Source: Paenibacillus sp. R14(2021)
GTDB taxonomy: Bacteria; Bacillota; Bacilli; Paenibacillales; Paenibacillaceae
Length of the DNA: 64,000 nt
Assembly (NCBI RefSeq): GCF_019431355.1
Contig: NZ_CP080269.1
Span: forward strand, 5,265,001-5,329,000
Reading direction: 5' to 3'
The notes beneath the pieces were generated by a model. That model had not been told where the DNA came from. It worked only from the letters and a program-made list of their open reading frames with translations, and did no database searches. This document shows positions 45,835 through 54,800 of the stretch, one piece after another. Every line of letters begins with the position of its first letter. Position 1 is the stretch's first letter. A program made the translations under genes and the position numbers.

Positions 45835-46390
45835 GTGATCGCAAGATGGTGGCAGCGGTTGATTGGACGCATACTATTCCATGACCAAGTGGAACGGCGT
45901 AGGCAAGCATAATAAATTTATCGGACTCAAAAATTTCAAAGAACTTCTGACTTCGGACACGAATGCGTTGAAGGCGCTCGTCTTTACGCTTGAATACTGG
46001 GGACTTAGCGCGCCGCTTGCCGTGTTTATGTTTCACGGATTCGTCAAATCGCTTCCGCTGGAGCTTGAGGAAAGCGGCGCCATTGACGGCGCATCGCCTT
46101 ACGGCATCTTCGTGCGCATCGTATTCCCGGTCATGGTGCCGGTCATCAGCACGGTAATTATCCTGAACGTCATGTGGATATGGAACGACTTCCTGCTGCC
46201 GCTGCTTATGCTGAACGGCGAGCAGTCGACGCTGCAGCTGGCATCGTACAAATTCTTCGGCCAGTACAAGAGCGAATGGCAGTATGCGCTCACGGCCGTC
46301 GTCTACACGTCGATTCCGCCGATTGCGGTGTTCCTGTTCCTGCAGAAGTACATTATTAAAGGCATGGTTGCAGGCGCCGTGAAAGGATAA
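45835..46390 (+). pseudogene. Chimeric remnant of a MalF/MalG permease pair (internal deletion and frameshift)
   Basis: GTG 45835, behind GGAGGG, reads VIARWWQRL and then loses frame. From 45863 another frame reads DAYYSMTKWNGVGKHNKFIGL, a MalF-type first loop, and within 50 residues passes into WGLSAPLAVFMFHGFVKSLP and ELEESGAIDGASPYGIFVRI, which is the second half of a MalG-type permease, ending MVAGAVKG. A deletion of probably more than 1 kb has fused the start of one permease gene to the end of its partner. Only three or so membrane helices remain, so it cannot be functional. TATAAT boxes at 45781 and 45800 mark the old promoter. Confidence 0.75.
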
Positions 46391-46403
46391 GCTTCGCGCA
46401 AAT

Positions 46404-46443
46404 AGCCCGCTTTGGCCGAACATCGGCCGGAGCGGGCTTGTTT
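46404..46443 (+). terminator. Terminator after the permease remnant
   Basis: AGCCCGCT (46404-46411) with AGCGGGCT (46431-46438), extended inside by TGGCCG/CGGCCG. TGTTTGT follows. Confidence 0.7.
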
Positions 46444-46532
46444 GTCGTTTATGCCGCATGAACGTTCAAGCAGCGACTTGATGTTGCTCAAAGTCCTTGT
46501 TACTGGCTCTTCTCTCGCAGCCTTTCGAACGG

Positions 46533-46922
46533 TTATGCCAACAGCTTCTCGATAGGCACCCAGTAGTTCTCGTGCCATCCGCTGGCGAGATGCTCGCCTT
46601 GATCCTCCGGAAAACCGGTGTGATCGAAGTGGAGGACCGTCTCGGAACCCTGCGCCTCAAGCTCGATTTTGACGATGGAGTAAACGCCTTCCTCCCAATT
46701 CGCGACGCGCCAAGCCTGTACGATGCGTTTGTTCGGCACGAGCTCGATGTTGCGTCCCGCGATCATGCCTCCAAAACAAGAGAAGCTCCCGCCTTCCTCC
46801 GCATGGATCTCGGTTGGTGCTCCGCCGACGGCTTTGCTGAATTGATCGCTGCTGAGAAGGACGCCATAAACGCGATCCGGGCTGGCTTTAAACGATACTT
46901 CTTGGCGAATGCCTGCGCTCAT
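46533..46922 (-). CDS. SRPBCC (AHSA1-like) protein
   Basis: A 129-aa START/Bet v 1-like protein of the Aha1-C-terminal type. EVSFKASPDRVYGVLLSSDQ opens the fold and the segment ending GWHENYWVPIEKLL is the characteristic C-terminal helix. Such proteins bind hydrophobic ligands; many stand-alone copies lie beside ArsR regulators, as here. It starts 2 nt after the preceding DUF1059 gene stop, so the minus-strand genes 47918 to 46533 form one operon. No specific ligand known. Confidence 0.8.
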   Translation of the reverse strand: MSAGIRQEVSFKASPDRVYGVLLSSDQFSKAVGGAPTEIHAEEGGSFSCFGGMIAGRNIELVPNKRIVQAWRVANWEEGVYSIVKIELEAQGSETVLHFDHTGFPEDQGEHLASGWHENYWVPIEKLLA

Positions 46923-46924
46923 CG

Positions 46925-47104
46925 TTACGCACCTGCCTTTAACTGCTTATCCTTGTTGACGAGCCACTGTTCGAGCATGTCGACCGTCATGCTTTTCAGC
47001 ATATCCGCATGATCCTGAATGGCGTGATGCCACATGGCTGCCTCTACTTGATAAGGACTGTCGCCCTTTGCTTCAAATCCGCATGCGCAAGTTAATACAG
47101 TCAT
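46925..47104 (-). CDS. Small DUF1059-type protein
   Basis: A 59-aa protein with TCACGFEAKGDSPYQVEAAM followed by HHAIQDH, the pattern of DUF1059 (short CxCG motif plus His-rich helix, probable metal binding, function unknown). ATG 47104 is 7 nt after AAAGGAGTCG; an ATG ten codons earlier lies upstream of that site and was not used. It is sandwiched between two SRPBCC genes, so a shared role is likely. Confidence 0.7.
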   Translation of the reverse strand: MTVLTCACGFEAKGDSPYQVEAAMWHHAIQDHADMLKSMTVDMLEQWLVNKDKQLKAGA

Positions 47105-47152
47105 CGTATTCGACTCCTTTATTGATGGTTTCATTTCATGGTCATTTCTTGG

Positions 47153-47611
47153 TCATTCATGCATGGCTTGCTCGGACCACGGATCGATGCCGGGATCTTG
47201 GCCCTGCGCTGCCGCTTGTACGCGCGGCATGTAGTGCGTCCAGCCTTGTACATGCGAGGCAATGTCCGTTGCCGGCAGCCCGTAATGCGTCAAAACCAAG
47301 AGCGTGCCGTTATCTTGGGGAGTGAGCCTGAACTCGACGGTACTAGAGCCGGGAGGCACCGTCTTCGATTTCTCCCAACCCCACGACATGACGATTTTCT
47401 CGTTTGGAACAATCTCCTTGTATTCGCCCATCGCAACGTCGCTTCCGTTCACGTCGATGCGGTATTTGCCGCCGATGCTTGGATCGAGCAACACGTGACG
47501 TCCCATCCAGCGGACCAATTTGTCCGGCTGGGTAAAAAACGAGAATAAGGTTTCGGGCGAGCATGCGATAAATAGTTCTTTTCGGATCGTGTCACTGCTT
47601 GTTGAATTCAT
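47153..47611 (-). CDS. SRPBCC (AHSA1-like) protein
   Basis: A 152-aa relative of the smaller SRPBCC protein downstream. RKELFIACSPETLFSFFTQP, then WMGRHVLLDPSIGGKYRI near 35-52 and the C-terminal VQGWTHYMPRVQ are typical of AHSA1-type proteins. AAAGGAGAAAAC precedes the ATG. It overlaps the end of the ArsR gene by 20 nt, so the regulator and this protein are co-expressed. Function beyond ligand binding is not known. Confidence 0.82.
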   Translation of the reverse strand: MNSTSSDTIRKELFIACSPETLFSFFTQPDKLVRWMGRHVLLDPSIGGKYRIDVNGSDVAMGEYKEIVPNEKIVMSWGWEKSKTVPPGSSTVEFRLTPQDNGTLLVLTHYGLPATDIASHVQGWTHYMPRVQAAAQGQDPGIDPWSEQAMHE

Positions 47612-47918
47612 GTTTTCTCCTTTCTTCCTCTTCGGCGGCTTCCTTCAGACGCAGCAAGCTGTCATCCCAGAAGCTCTCGATATACTGCATCAATTCGGCG
47701 AAACCTTCCCTCCTAATGCCATAAAATCGTTTGGTCCCGGATCGTCTTACGGTAACGAGGCCGGCTTCCTCCAAAATTTTAAGATGCTGCGATATAGCTG
47801 GCGCTGAAACGTCGAAATGCGACGCGATGACGCTGGAGGTCAGCTCCCCCGTACGGACGAGATGTAAAATATCTCTGCGCCTTGGCTCCGTTATGGCTTG
47901 GATGGCTTTATCGATCAT
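47592..47918 (-). CDS. ArsR-family transcriptional regulator
   Basis: A 108-aa winged-helix repressor (ILHLVRTGELTSSVIASHFD, then SAPAISQHLKILEEAGLV as recognition helix, and VRRSGTKRFYGI as wing). It has no metal-binding cysteine motif (ELCVCDL), so it is not an arsenic or cadmium sensor. It belongs to the ArsR subgroup found with AHSA1-type SRPBCC proteins. It is first in the minus-strand operon and probably autoregulatory. Confidence 0.88.
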   Translation of the reverse strand: MIDKAIQAITEPRRRDILHLVRTGELTSSVIASHFDVSAPAISQHLKILEEAGLVTVRRSGTKRFYGIRREGFAELMQYIESFWDDSLLRLKEAAEEEERRKHEFNKQ

Positions 47919-48004
47919 GGTGGTAATGTACCATGTACTTAATTAAGTGTCAACTTAATAATGGTGGAATGCCATGATTTCATGCTCTTTGGCGGGGGAG
48001 GAAT

Positions 48005-48045
48005 GAAAACAGGACGCTGCAGATCGAATCTGCGGCGTCCTGTTT
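48005..48045. terminator. Strong hairpin terminator of the GH31 gene
   Basis: AAAACAGGACGC-GCAGAT (48005-48023) pairs with ATCTGC-GCGTCCTGTTTT (48027-48045) with a single mismatch and a CGA loop. The stem ends in AAAA/TTTT, so it can work in both directions. Confidence 0.8.
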
Positions 48046-48087
48046 TGTCATGTCATGAACGAAGTAGGGTGCGTTTCAGTGCGTATT

Positions 48088-50412
48088 TTACAGCTGAATT
48101 ACCAATTGGGCTGCGCCGGCAGCCGGGATGATCCGTACGCCTTCAGCGCCTGCATCGGCTGTGCCGCCTTGAACGGAAGCGGCGGCGTTTACGCCGCGAA
48201 GGAGCACGTTCCAGCCTTCGGCAGTGCCTTCCGTATCCACCGTGATCGTCGATCCGCTGCGGCTTGCTGCCGCGGTGAAGGCTGTCTCGCCCGTTACCGT
48301 CGGCACGACCGCGGAAGCGGAGGCGCCGTCTTGGAGCGCGTACAGCTCAAGCGTCACGTTCGCCGCATAGTCATAGTCCGGACGGCTGTCTTCTGCGCCG
48401 ACAGGAATCAGCGAGTTCTCGCGAACGAACAGCGGCAGGCTGAAGTAATCGTAGCTTTCCGTGCGCCATACGCCGCCTTCGATTTGCTCGCCGGTCAGGT
48501 AATGCGTCCATGTGCCTTTCGGCAAGTAGTAGGTCGATTCGCCTTCGGCATTAAAGATCGGCGCGACGAGGAGGGATTCGCCGAGCATGTACTGGCGGTC
48601 CACGTAATCGCAGGTTGGATCTTCATTGAATTCGAGCACCATCGCGCGCATGACCGGCAGGCCGATCTGCACGGATTGCACGGACTGACCGAACAGGTAA
48701 GGCATCAGGCGCAGCTTAAGCTTCGTGTAGTGGCGAAGCACGTCGACTGCTTCCTCGTCGAACAGCCAAGGCACGCGGTACGACGTGCTGCCGTGCAGAC
48801 GGCTGTGGCTCGACAAGAGGCCGAACGCCACCCAGCGCTTGTACAGATCCGGCGGAGCGCTTTGCTCGAAGCCGCCAATGTCGTGGCTCCAGAAGCTGAA
48901 GCCGGACAAGCCGAGCGACAAGCCGCCGCGAAGACTCTCCGCCATCGACTCGTACGTTGCTTCGCAGTCACCGCCCCAGTGAACTGGGAATTGCTGCCCG
49001 CCGGCCGTTGCTGAACGTGCGAACAGGGCTGCCTCGCCTTTGCCGCGTTTCTCTTCCAGCAGCTCGAACACGACTTTGTTGTACAGCTGTGTGTAGTAGT
49101 TGTGCATTTGGTGCGGATCGGAACCGTCGAACCAGACGACATCCGTCGGAATGCGCTCGCCGAAATCGGTTTTGAAGCTGTCCACGCCCATGTCGATCAG
49201 CGCCGCAAGCTTGCTCTTGAACCAATCGCAGGCTGCAGGGTTCGTGAAATCGACAAGGCCCATGCCATATTGCCACAGATCCCACTGCCATACGCTGCCG
49301 TCCGCGCGTTTCACGAGGTAGCCGAGCTCCATCGCTTCATCGAAGAGCGGAGATTTCTGAGCGATGTAGCTGTTGATCCAGACGCAGATGTGCAGTCCTT
49401 TCGCTTTCAAGCGATCCAGCATGCCCTTCGGATCCGGGAATACGCGCTCGTCCCATTCGAAGTTGCACCACTCGTACTCCTTCATCCAGAAACAGTCGAA
49501 GTGGAATACCGCAAGCGGAAGATCGCGTTCAGCCATGCCGTTAACGAAGCTCGTTACGGTTGCTTCGTCGTAGTTCGTCGTGAAAGACGTCGTCAGCCAC
49601 AGGCCGAAGGACCAAGCCGGAGGAAGCGCAGGCTTGCCGGTCAAGGACGTGTAGTTCGAGAGCACATCCTTCAGCGTTTCGCCGCCGACGATGTAATATT
49701 CCAGCGATTCGCCCGGAACGCTGAACTGCGCCTTGGATACTTTCTCCGACGCGACCTCGTAAGAAACAAGCTCAGGGTGATTAACGAAGACGCCATAGCC
49801 GCGGTTGGTCACGTAGAACGGAATGTTCTTATAGGATTGCTCGGTAGCCGTTCCGCCGTCTTGGTTCCAGATATCGACGGATTGGCCGTTCTTGACGAAA
49901 GGCGTGAAGCGTTCGCCGAGGCCGTAGACGGTCTCGCCGATTGCGAGATCAAGCTGTTCGCGGAAGTGGTGATTGCCGTTGTCGGCTTTCACGTAGCCGG
50001 TCGAGCGAGATCCGCTTTGCGTCAGCTTTCTGCCTTTATAGGTATAGCGGATGGCGATCGGATGCACTTTCGTGATCGTTACGGCCGTATCTCCGCTTGT
50101 CAGCTTCACGTACTCATCCGTATTCTCGATATCAACAGAAGCGCGGCCTGCGGCCAGAAGCGGGAACGAAGAAGGGCCCAGACGACGCGTTCCTTTATGG
50201 TGAAAGAATTTCGCGCGGATGACGTCCTTCATCGGAGAAGAAAACTCCATCGTCATCAATGGCTCGTTCAGTGTATTCCCGCGGTTCTCCAAATGGCGAT
50301 GCGTCGCGTAGACCGTAATGCCGTTCTCGCCGACTCTAACGTCATGTACCTCGTAAGGCGTGAGCACTTGGTACCCTTCGCGGGTCATCCAATAGCCGTC
50401 GCTGAATTTCAT
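48088..50412 (-). CDS. yicI: GH31 alpha-xylosidase (YicI-like)
   Basis: A 774-aa cytoplasmic enzyme releasing alpha-D-xylose from isoprimeverose and xyloglucan oligosaccharides. It matches E. coli YicI in length (772) and even in catalytic numbering: nucleophile D416 in FKTDFGERIP and acid/base D482 in HWGGDCEATYESM. Order: N-terminal beta-sandwich (about 1-240), (beta/alpha)8 barrel (about 245-585) and C-terminal beta domains. The KTDFGE motif separates alpha-xylosidases from GH31 alpha-glucosidases, which have a WNDM motif. It is divergent from an AraC regulator that probably controls it. No dedicated importer is adjacent. Confidence 0.92.
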   Translation of the reverse strand: MKFSDGYWMTREGYQVLTPYEVHDVRVGENGITVYATHRHLENRGNTLNEPLMTMEFSSPMKDVIRAKFFHHKGTRRLGPSSFPLLAAGRASVDIENTDEYVKLTSGDTAVTITKVHPIAIRYTYKGRKLTQSGSRSTGYVKADNGNHHFREQLDLAIGETVYGLGERFTPFVKNGQSVDIWNQDGGTATEQSYKNIPFYVTNRGYGVFVNHPELVSYEVASEKVSKAQFSVPGESLEYYIVGGETLKDVLSNYTSLTGKPALPPAWSFGLWLTTSFTTNYDEATVTSFVNGMAERDLPLAVFHFDCFWMKEYEWCNFEWDERVFPDPKGMLDRLKAKGLHICVWINSYIAQKSPLFDEAMELGYLVKRADGSVWQWDLWQYGMGLVDFTNPAACDWFKSKLAALIDMGVDSFKTDFGERIPTDVVWFDGSDPHQMHNYYTQLYNKVVFELLEEKRGKGEAALFARSATAGGQQFPVHWGGDCEATYESMAESLRGGLSLGLSGFSFWSHDIGGFEQSAPPDLYKRWVAFGLLSSHSRLHGSTSYRVPWLFDEEAVDVLRHYTKLKLRLMPYLFGQSVQSVQIGLPVMRAMVLEFNEDPTCDYVDRQYMLGESLLVAPIFNAEGESTYYLPKGTWTHYLTGEQIEGGVWRTESYDYFSLPLFVRENSLIPVGAEDSRPDYDYAANVTLELYALQDGASASAVVPTVTGETAFTAAASRSGSTITVDTEGTAEGWNVLLRGVNAAASVQGGTADAGAEGVRIIPAAGAAQLVIQL

Positions 50413-50484
50413 CGGGGGTTCATCCTCTCATCATAACGAATGCTTTCAATAACAGTATACTGATTGAAAAATTTATTTTCTTGC

Positions 50485-50519
50485 ATTATCATGCTGTATA
50501 TTAACACAATCATGATAAT
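50485..50519. promoter_or_regulatory. Inverted repeat in the GH31/AraC divergent promoter region
   Basis: ATTATCATG (50485-50493) and CATGATAAT (50511-50519) are perfect inverted copies with centres 26 bp apart. They lie in the 119-bp gap between the two divergent genes, a likely site for the AraC-type regulator. Role inferred. Confidence 0.45.
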
Positions 50520-50531
50520 TGAGGTGTGAAA

Positions 50532-51419
50532 GTGGATATTCGTCATTTGCGCGAGAACCGTAGGCACGGCAGTCCTGATTTTCCCGTCGGCATTTATCGC
50601 ATGGTGCAGGCGGCTGGGGAGCCGATTCTGGATAATCACTGGCATGAGGAGGCCGAATTTCTGGCGGTCGAAAGCGGGGAAGCCATCTTCCAAATCGGCT
50701 TGTCGACTTATCATGTGCAAGCAGGCGAGGTGTTGTATATACCGGGAGGAGAGCTGCACGGCGGATATGCAGTTAACGACTCGGCTTGCACCTATGCCGC
50801 GCTGGTGTTTAATTTAGACTGGCTGACAGGGCCGGGTGACGGCGCGACGCTTCGATATTTCGAGCCCATGCAGCGCGGCCAGCTGTCGCTGCAGCCCCAT
50901 GCGGATGCGGGAGGAAACCTCGCCCAGGCGTTATTCCGCCATTTGAGCCCGCTGATCGAGCTCGAGCACGCGCAGGATCCGGCAAAGCCGCTGCGGCTGA
51001 AGGCCGGCTTGTTTCAACTGTTCGCCGAGTATGTCTCGCATGATTCGTTCGTGCGCAGAGAGCCGCGTTCGCCGATCGACACGCATACGCAGGAGCGGCT
51101 GAAGTCGGTCCTTACGTATATCGATCTGCACTATTCCCGTAAGCTGACGATCAAGGAGCTCGCAGCCGAAGCGGGGATGAGCGAAGGCCATTTTACGCGG
51201 GTATTCAAATCGTTCATGCGCAAGACGCCTGTTGAATATATCAATCTGCTGCGGATTCGAATCGCGGCAGCGCTCCTTTCGGATCAGAAGACGACGGTCG
51301 GAGAAGCAGCCCTGGAATCCGGCTTCGACAACTTTAGTTATTTTTGCAAATTATTCCGCACCGTATACCAGTGCACCCCTTCCGAGTATCGAAATCGCGA
51401 CGGCGCAGCGAATGTCTGA
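50532..51419 (+). CDS. AraC-family transcriptional regulator with N-terminal cupin
   Basis: A 295-aa regulator. An N-terminal AraC ligand-binding cupin is at about 20-105 (DNHWHEEAEFLAVESGEAIF, then VLYIPGGELHGG), and two helix-turn-helix motifs close the protein (ELAAEAGMSEGHFTRVFKSF and AALESGFDNFSYFCKLFRTV). It likely binds a sugar and controls the divergent GH31 alpha-xylosidase, possibly also the downstream GH27 gene. GTG 50532 is 7 nt after GAGG; GTG 50526 is also possible. Confidence 0.88.
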   Translation: MDIRHLRENRRHGSPDFPVGIYRMVQAAGEPILDNHWHEEAEFLAVESGEAIFQIGLSTYHVQAGEVLYIPGGELHGGYAVNDSACTYAALVFNLDWLTGPGDGATLRYFEPMQRGQLSLQPHADAGGNLAQALFRHLSPLIELEHAQDPAKPLRLKAGLFQLFAEYVSHDSFVRREPRSPIDTHTQERLKSVLTYIDLHYSRKLTIKELAAEAGMSEGHFTRVFKSFMRKTPVEYINLLRIRIAAALLSDQKTTVGEAALESGFDNFSYFCKLFRTVYQCTPSEYRNRDGAANV

Positions 51420-51628
51420 ACGTATGCGATCGTCCTCGTTCGTCTCGTGAAACATCGGCTGGCGGGGACAGGGAGGAAATAAGGATTGGCAGGGGTAAAA
51501 CACCGCAAAAACAGCCAATGAGGCCCTGCGGGGGACGATTTGTACCCCTGTAATCGGACAATTCGTACGGTTTCGGACGGAAGTGTACCTATCTCCGGCC
51601 TAAACCGTTCTTATATAATCGGTCGTGT

Positions 51629-51642
51629 GGAAAGCGCTATCA
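51629..51642 (+). promoter_or_regulatory. cre-like box 1 upstream of the GH27 gene
   Basis: GGAAAGCGCTATCA fits the CcpA consensus TGWNANCGNTNWCA at all fixed positions but the first. It starts 10 bp after a TATAAT (51614-51619), where CcpA binding would block transcription. Confidence 0.55.
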
Positions 51643-51705
51643 TACAATTCGCGCCGATAGTCATCTGCTGCTGGAAGCTTGGCAGCGATTTTTTTATCGC
51701 GTCAA

Positions 51706-51719
51706 TAAAAGCGCTTTCA
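51706..51719 (+). promoter_or_regulatory. cre-like box 2 upstream of the GH27 gene
   Basis: TAAAAGCGCTTTCA fits the CcpA consensus at all fixed positions but the second. Located within the presumed untranslated leader, 64 bp past box 1. Confidence 0.55.
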
Positions 51720-51875
51720 GGAATGGATCGTTGTTTAAGGTTGTCGTCGTTCATGCAGGGTGTCAATACGGAAGAAAGGGGGAATGGCAGCGTCCGCTCG
51801 CCGTACATAACCGCGGATGAATGCCGTCGGTGCAGCAAGAGGCTATTTTCTAAATGACAAAGGGGACTGAAGGAA

Positions 51876-54800
51876 ATGAAAAACAAATCGCAGCGCCGAA
51901 GAAAAATCTGGCTGGGCCTTCTCTTAGCCGTTATCGCAATGGCGCAGATCGGCTATGTACCTCCGCACACTAACGTAGCGGAAGCGGCCGACAACGGATT
52001 GGCGTTGAAGCCATATATGGGCTGGAGCAGCTACAGCATGCAGGTATATGACGGTCCGTCGGGAAAGTGGGTTTCCGAGGCCAAGATCAAGCAAATGTCC
52101 GATGCGATGCACGAGAAGCTGCAGTCGCACGGTTATAACTATATTAATATCGATGCCGGCTGGAACGGCGACAATGACGAATACGGGCGTCCGATTCCGA
52201 GCACGACGAACTATCCGGGCGGATTCGAGAATCTCACCAAATATATCCATGCCAATGGGCAGAAAGTCGGGATTTACATGATCCCGGGTATCTCGCCTGG
52301 CGTCATTGATTCGCCGACGCGGATTCCGGTATACGGCACGACGGACTGTTTTGTTAACGATATTGCCGTAACGCCGCACAAGACGGCGGATTATTGGAAC
52401 ATCGGCTATAAAATCGATTTCAGCAATCCGTGCGCGCAGAAATACGTCGATTCCGTAGCGGACCAGCTCGTTGCGTGGGGCGTGGACTTCGTCAAGTTCG
52501 ACAGCGTTACGCCGGGCTCCGGCCATAACGACACGTCGATTGACGCGCGGGACGACGTCAAAGCGTGGTCCGAAGCGCTTAGCAAACGTCATATTTGGTT
52601 CGAGCTTTCTTGGGCGCTGGATCATAACTACGTCGATTTCTGGAAGAAATACGCGAACGGCTGGCGGGTAGACTGGGATGTTGAATCCTACGACCGTGAA
52701 GTCGGTATGACGCAATGGGCCAACATTGCCCGCTTGTTCCCGGATGCCGCGCTATGGTGGCGGGATGCAGGCCCGGGCGGCTGGAACGATTTTGACTCAC
52801 TGAATGTCGGCAACGGCATGACCTCCGGATTGACGAAGGATGAGCGGCAAACAGCTACGACGTTATGGGCGTCCTCTTCCGCGCAGCTGTATACCGGCGA
52901 CGACCTCAGCAATCTGGATGATTACGGCCTTGAATTATTGACGAACGACGAAGTCATCGCCGTCAATCAGGCGGGCCATCCGGCGCATCCGGTATCCATG
53001 TCTACCAATCAGCAGGTATGGTATGCCAATAACGGCGACGGCACATATACGGTCGCCTTGTACAATCTCGGCAATAAGGCAGCCACTGTGAATGCGAACT
53101 GGAAGGATATCGGCATCAGCGGCTCTGCTTCCGTCCGCGATCTGTGGTCGCACAAGGATTTGGGCGATTTTGCAACGGGCTTCGGTCCGGTTACGCTCGA
53201 ACCGCATGCTTCGCGATTGCTTAAGGTAACGGCGCAAGCCGGAACGTCGCTCGTCAACGATGACGACACGGGCATGCGTTATACAGGCGCATGGACCCGC
53301 AATGGCGGCAAAGAGCTGGCAGGCGATGCTGAGGATCTGTCCATCGCGGTGACGGATTCGACTGTCGCTCCGACTCCGAACGTTACGCAAAGTGCGGATA
53401 ACGGCGACAACTCGCAGCCATCCGGTTCGGATCCTGGCATCGCAGCCGTCTCGCATACGGTCTTGATCAACGATAATGATGCAGCGATTACCTACGCCAA
53501 CAAGTGGGGCTACAGCAGCGGCAGGAATGGTCGGTCCGACTACATGGACGACGTCCATTACGGCGAGTCCAATAACGGAACGGAGCCAGAATTCACGTAT
53601 AACTTCAACGGCACTGGCATTGAGCTGTGGTCCGAGGAGGGCGATGACAACGGCAAGCTGGACGTATATATCGACAATAATTTTGTGAAAACCGTCGATA
53701 GCCAAGGCCCAGATCGGGTCGGCCAATACTCCGTCTTCAGTAAGACCGACCTGGCACCGGGCGCTCATACGATTCACGTCGTGCGCAACAGCGGCGGTCA
53801 AAATTACTTTATCCTCGATGCGCTGAAGGTCACGACGGACTCGCTCCTTGACCAGCCTTCCGCGTCCAGCTTCAGCAAGGACGTGCCGGCGGATATTAAG
53901 GTTACTCTGCCGTATGGAGCAAGCTCACTGACGGGCATCAAGAACGGAGCAGCTTCGCTTGCGGCAAATACCGATTATTCGATTAGCGGCAGCGACGTGA
54001 CGATCAAGCAAAGCTACCTCATGCAGCAGCCTTCCGGTCAATCGACCGTGCTGAATTTCGGCTTTGCCGGCGGCGATACGCAGTCGATATCGATTGCGGT
54101 TACAGGTACCTCGCTTAGCACGTTATCCGCGACCTTCGATCTGAAAACATCGGCTCAAGCCGACGTCACGACAACGCTGACGCTTGGCGGCGGGAACAGT
54201 CTGACCGCGATCAAGAACGGGTCGGCAGCATTGACGGCGAATACGGATTACACGATCGCGAACGGTCTCGTCACGATCAAAAAATCGTATTTGCAGCAGC
54301 AGCCGGTCGGCATGACGAACCTGACCTTCGAATTCAGCGTAAGCAGTCCGCAGACGCTGGCCATCAACGTCATCAATTCATCTTCGCCGGGACGCTATGC
54401 GATGATTAACGACGACAACCCGGATATTAAATTTACGGGCTCTTGGAACCGCAGCACCGGTCGTCCGTTTGACGATTACAACAAAGACGTACATTATCTC
54501 GAAACGAACGGCGGCTTCTTCACCTATACGTTCAACGGCACGGGCATTTCGTACATTACCGAGGTTGATAAAGGCCAAGGCGATGTGGATATTTACATCG
54601 ATGGCGCTTTCGACAAAACGGTCAGCACGTATGAAGCCAATGCGAGCAACAAGCCGCAGCAGGCCGTCTATAAAGTCTCGGATTTGACGCCTGGCATTCA
54701 TACGCTGAAGGCGGTCAAGAAGTCCGGCCAGTTCATGCTGCTGGATGCACTGAAAGTGCGTTTGACCGATCTGATCGATGTATCCGCAGCTGATTTCGAC

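Larger units (their letters stand above)
51420..51875. other. Intergenic region with GH27 promoter elements
   Basis: 456 bp. It holds a TATAAT-like box (51614-51619), two cre-like boxes (51629-51642 and 51706-51719) and no supported gene. The first 120 bp after the AraC gene contains no clear terminator. Confidence 0.5.

Noticed and set aside
49102-50436. 444-codon plus-strand frame
   Set aside because: Antisense to the GH31 gene whose catalytic residues align exactly with YicI numbering; Arg/Val/Ala-rich composition without motifs.
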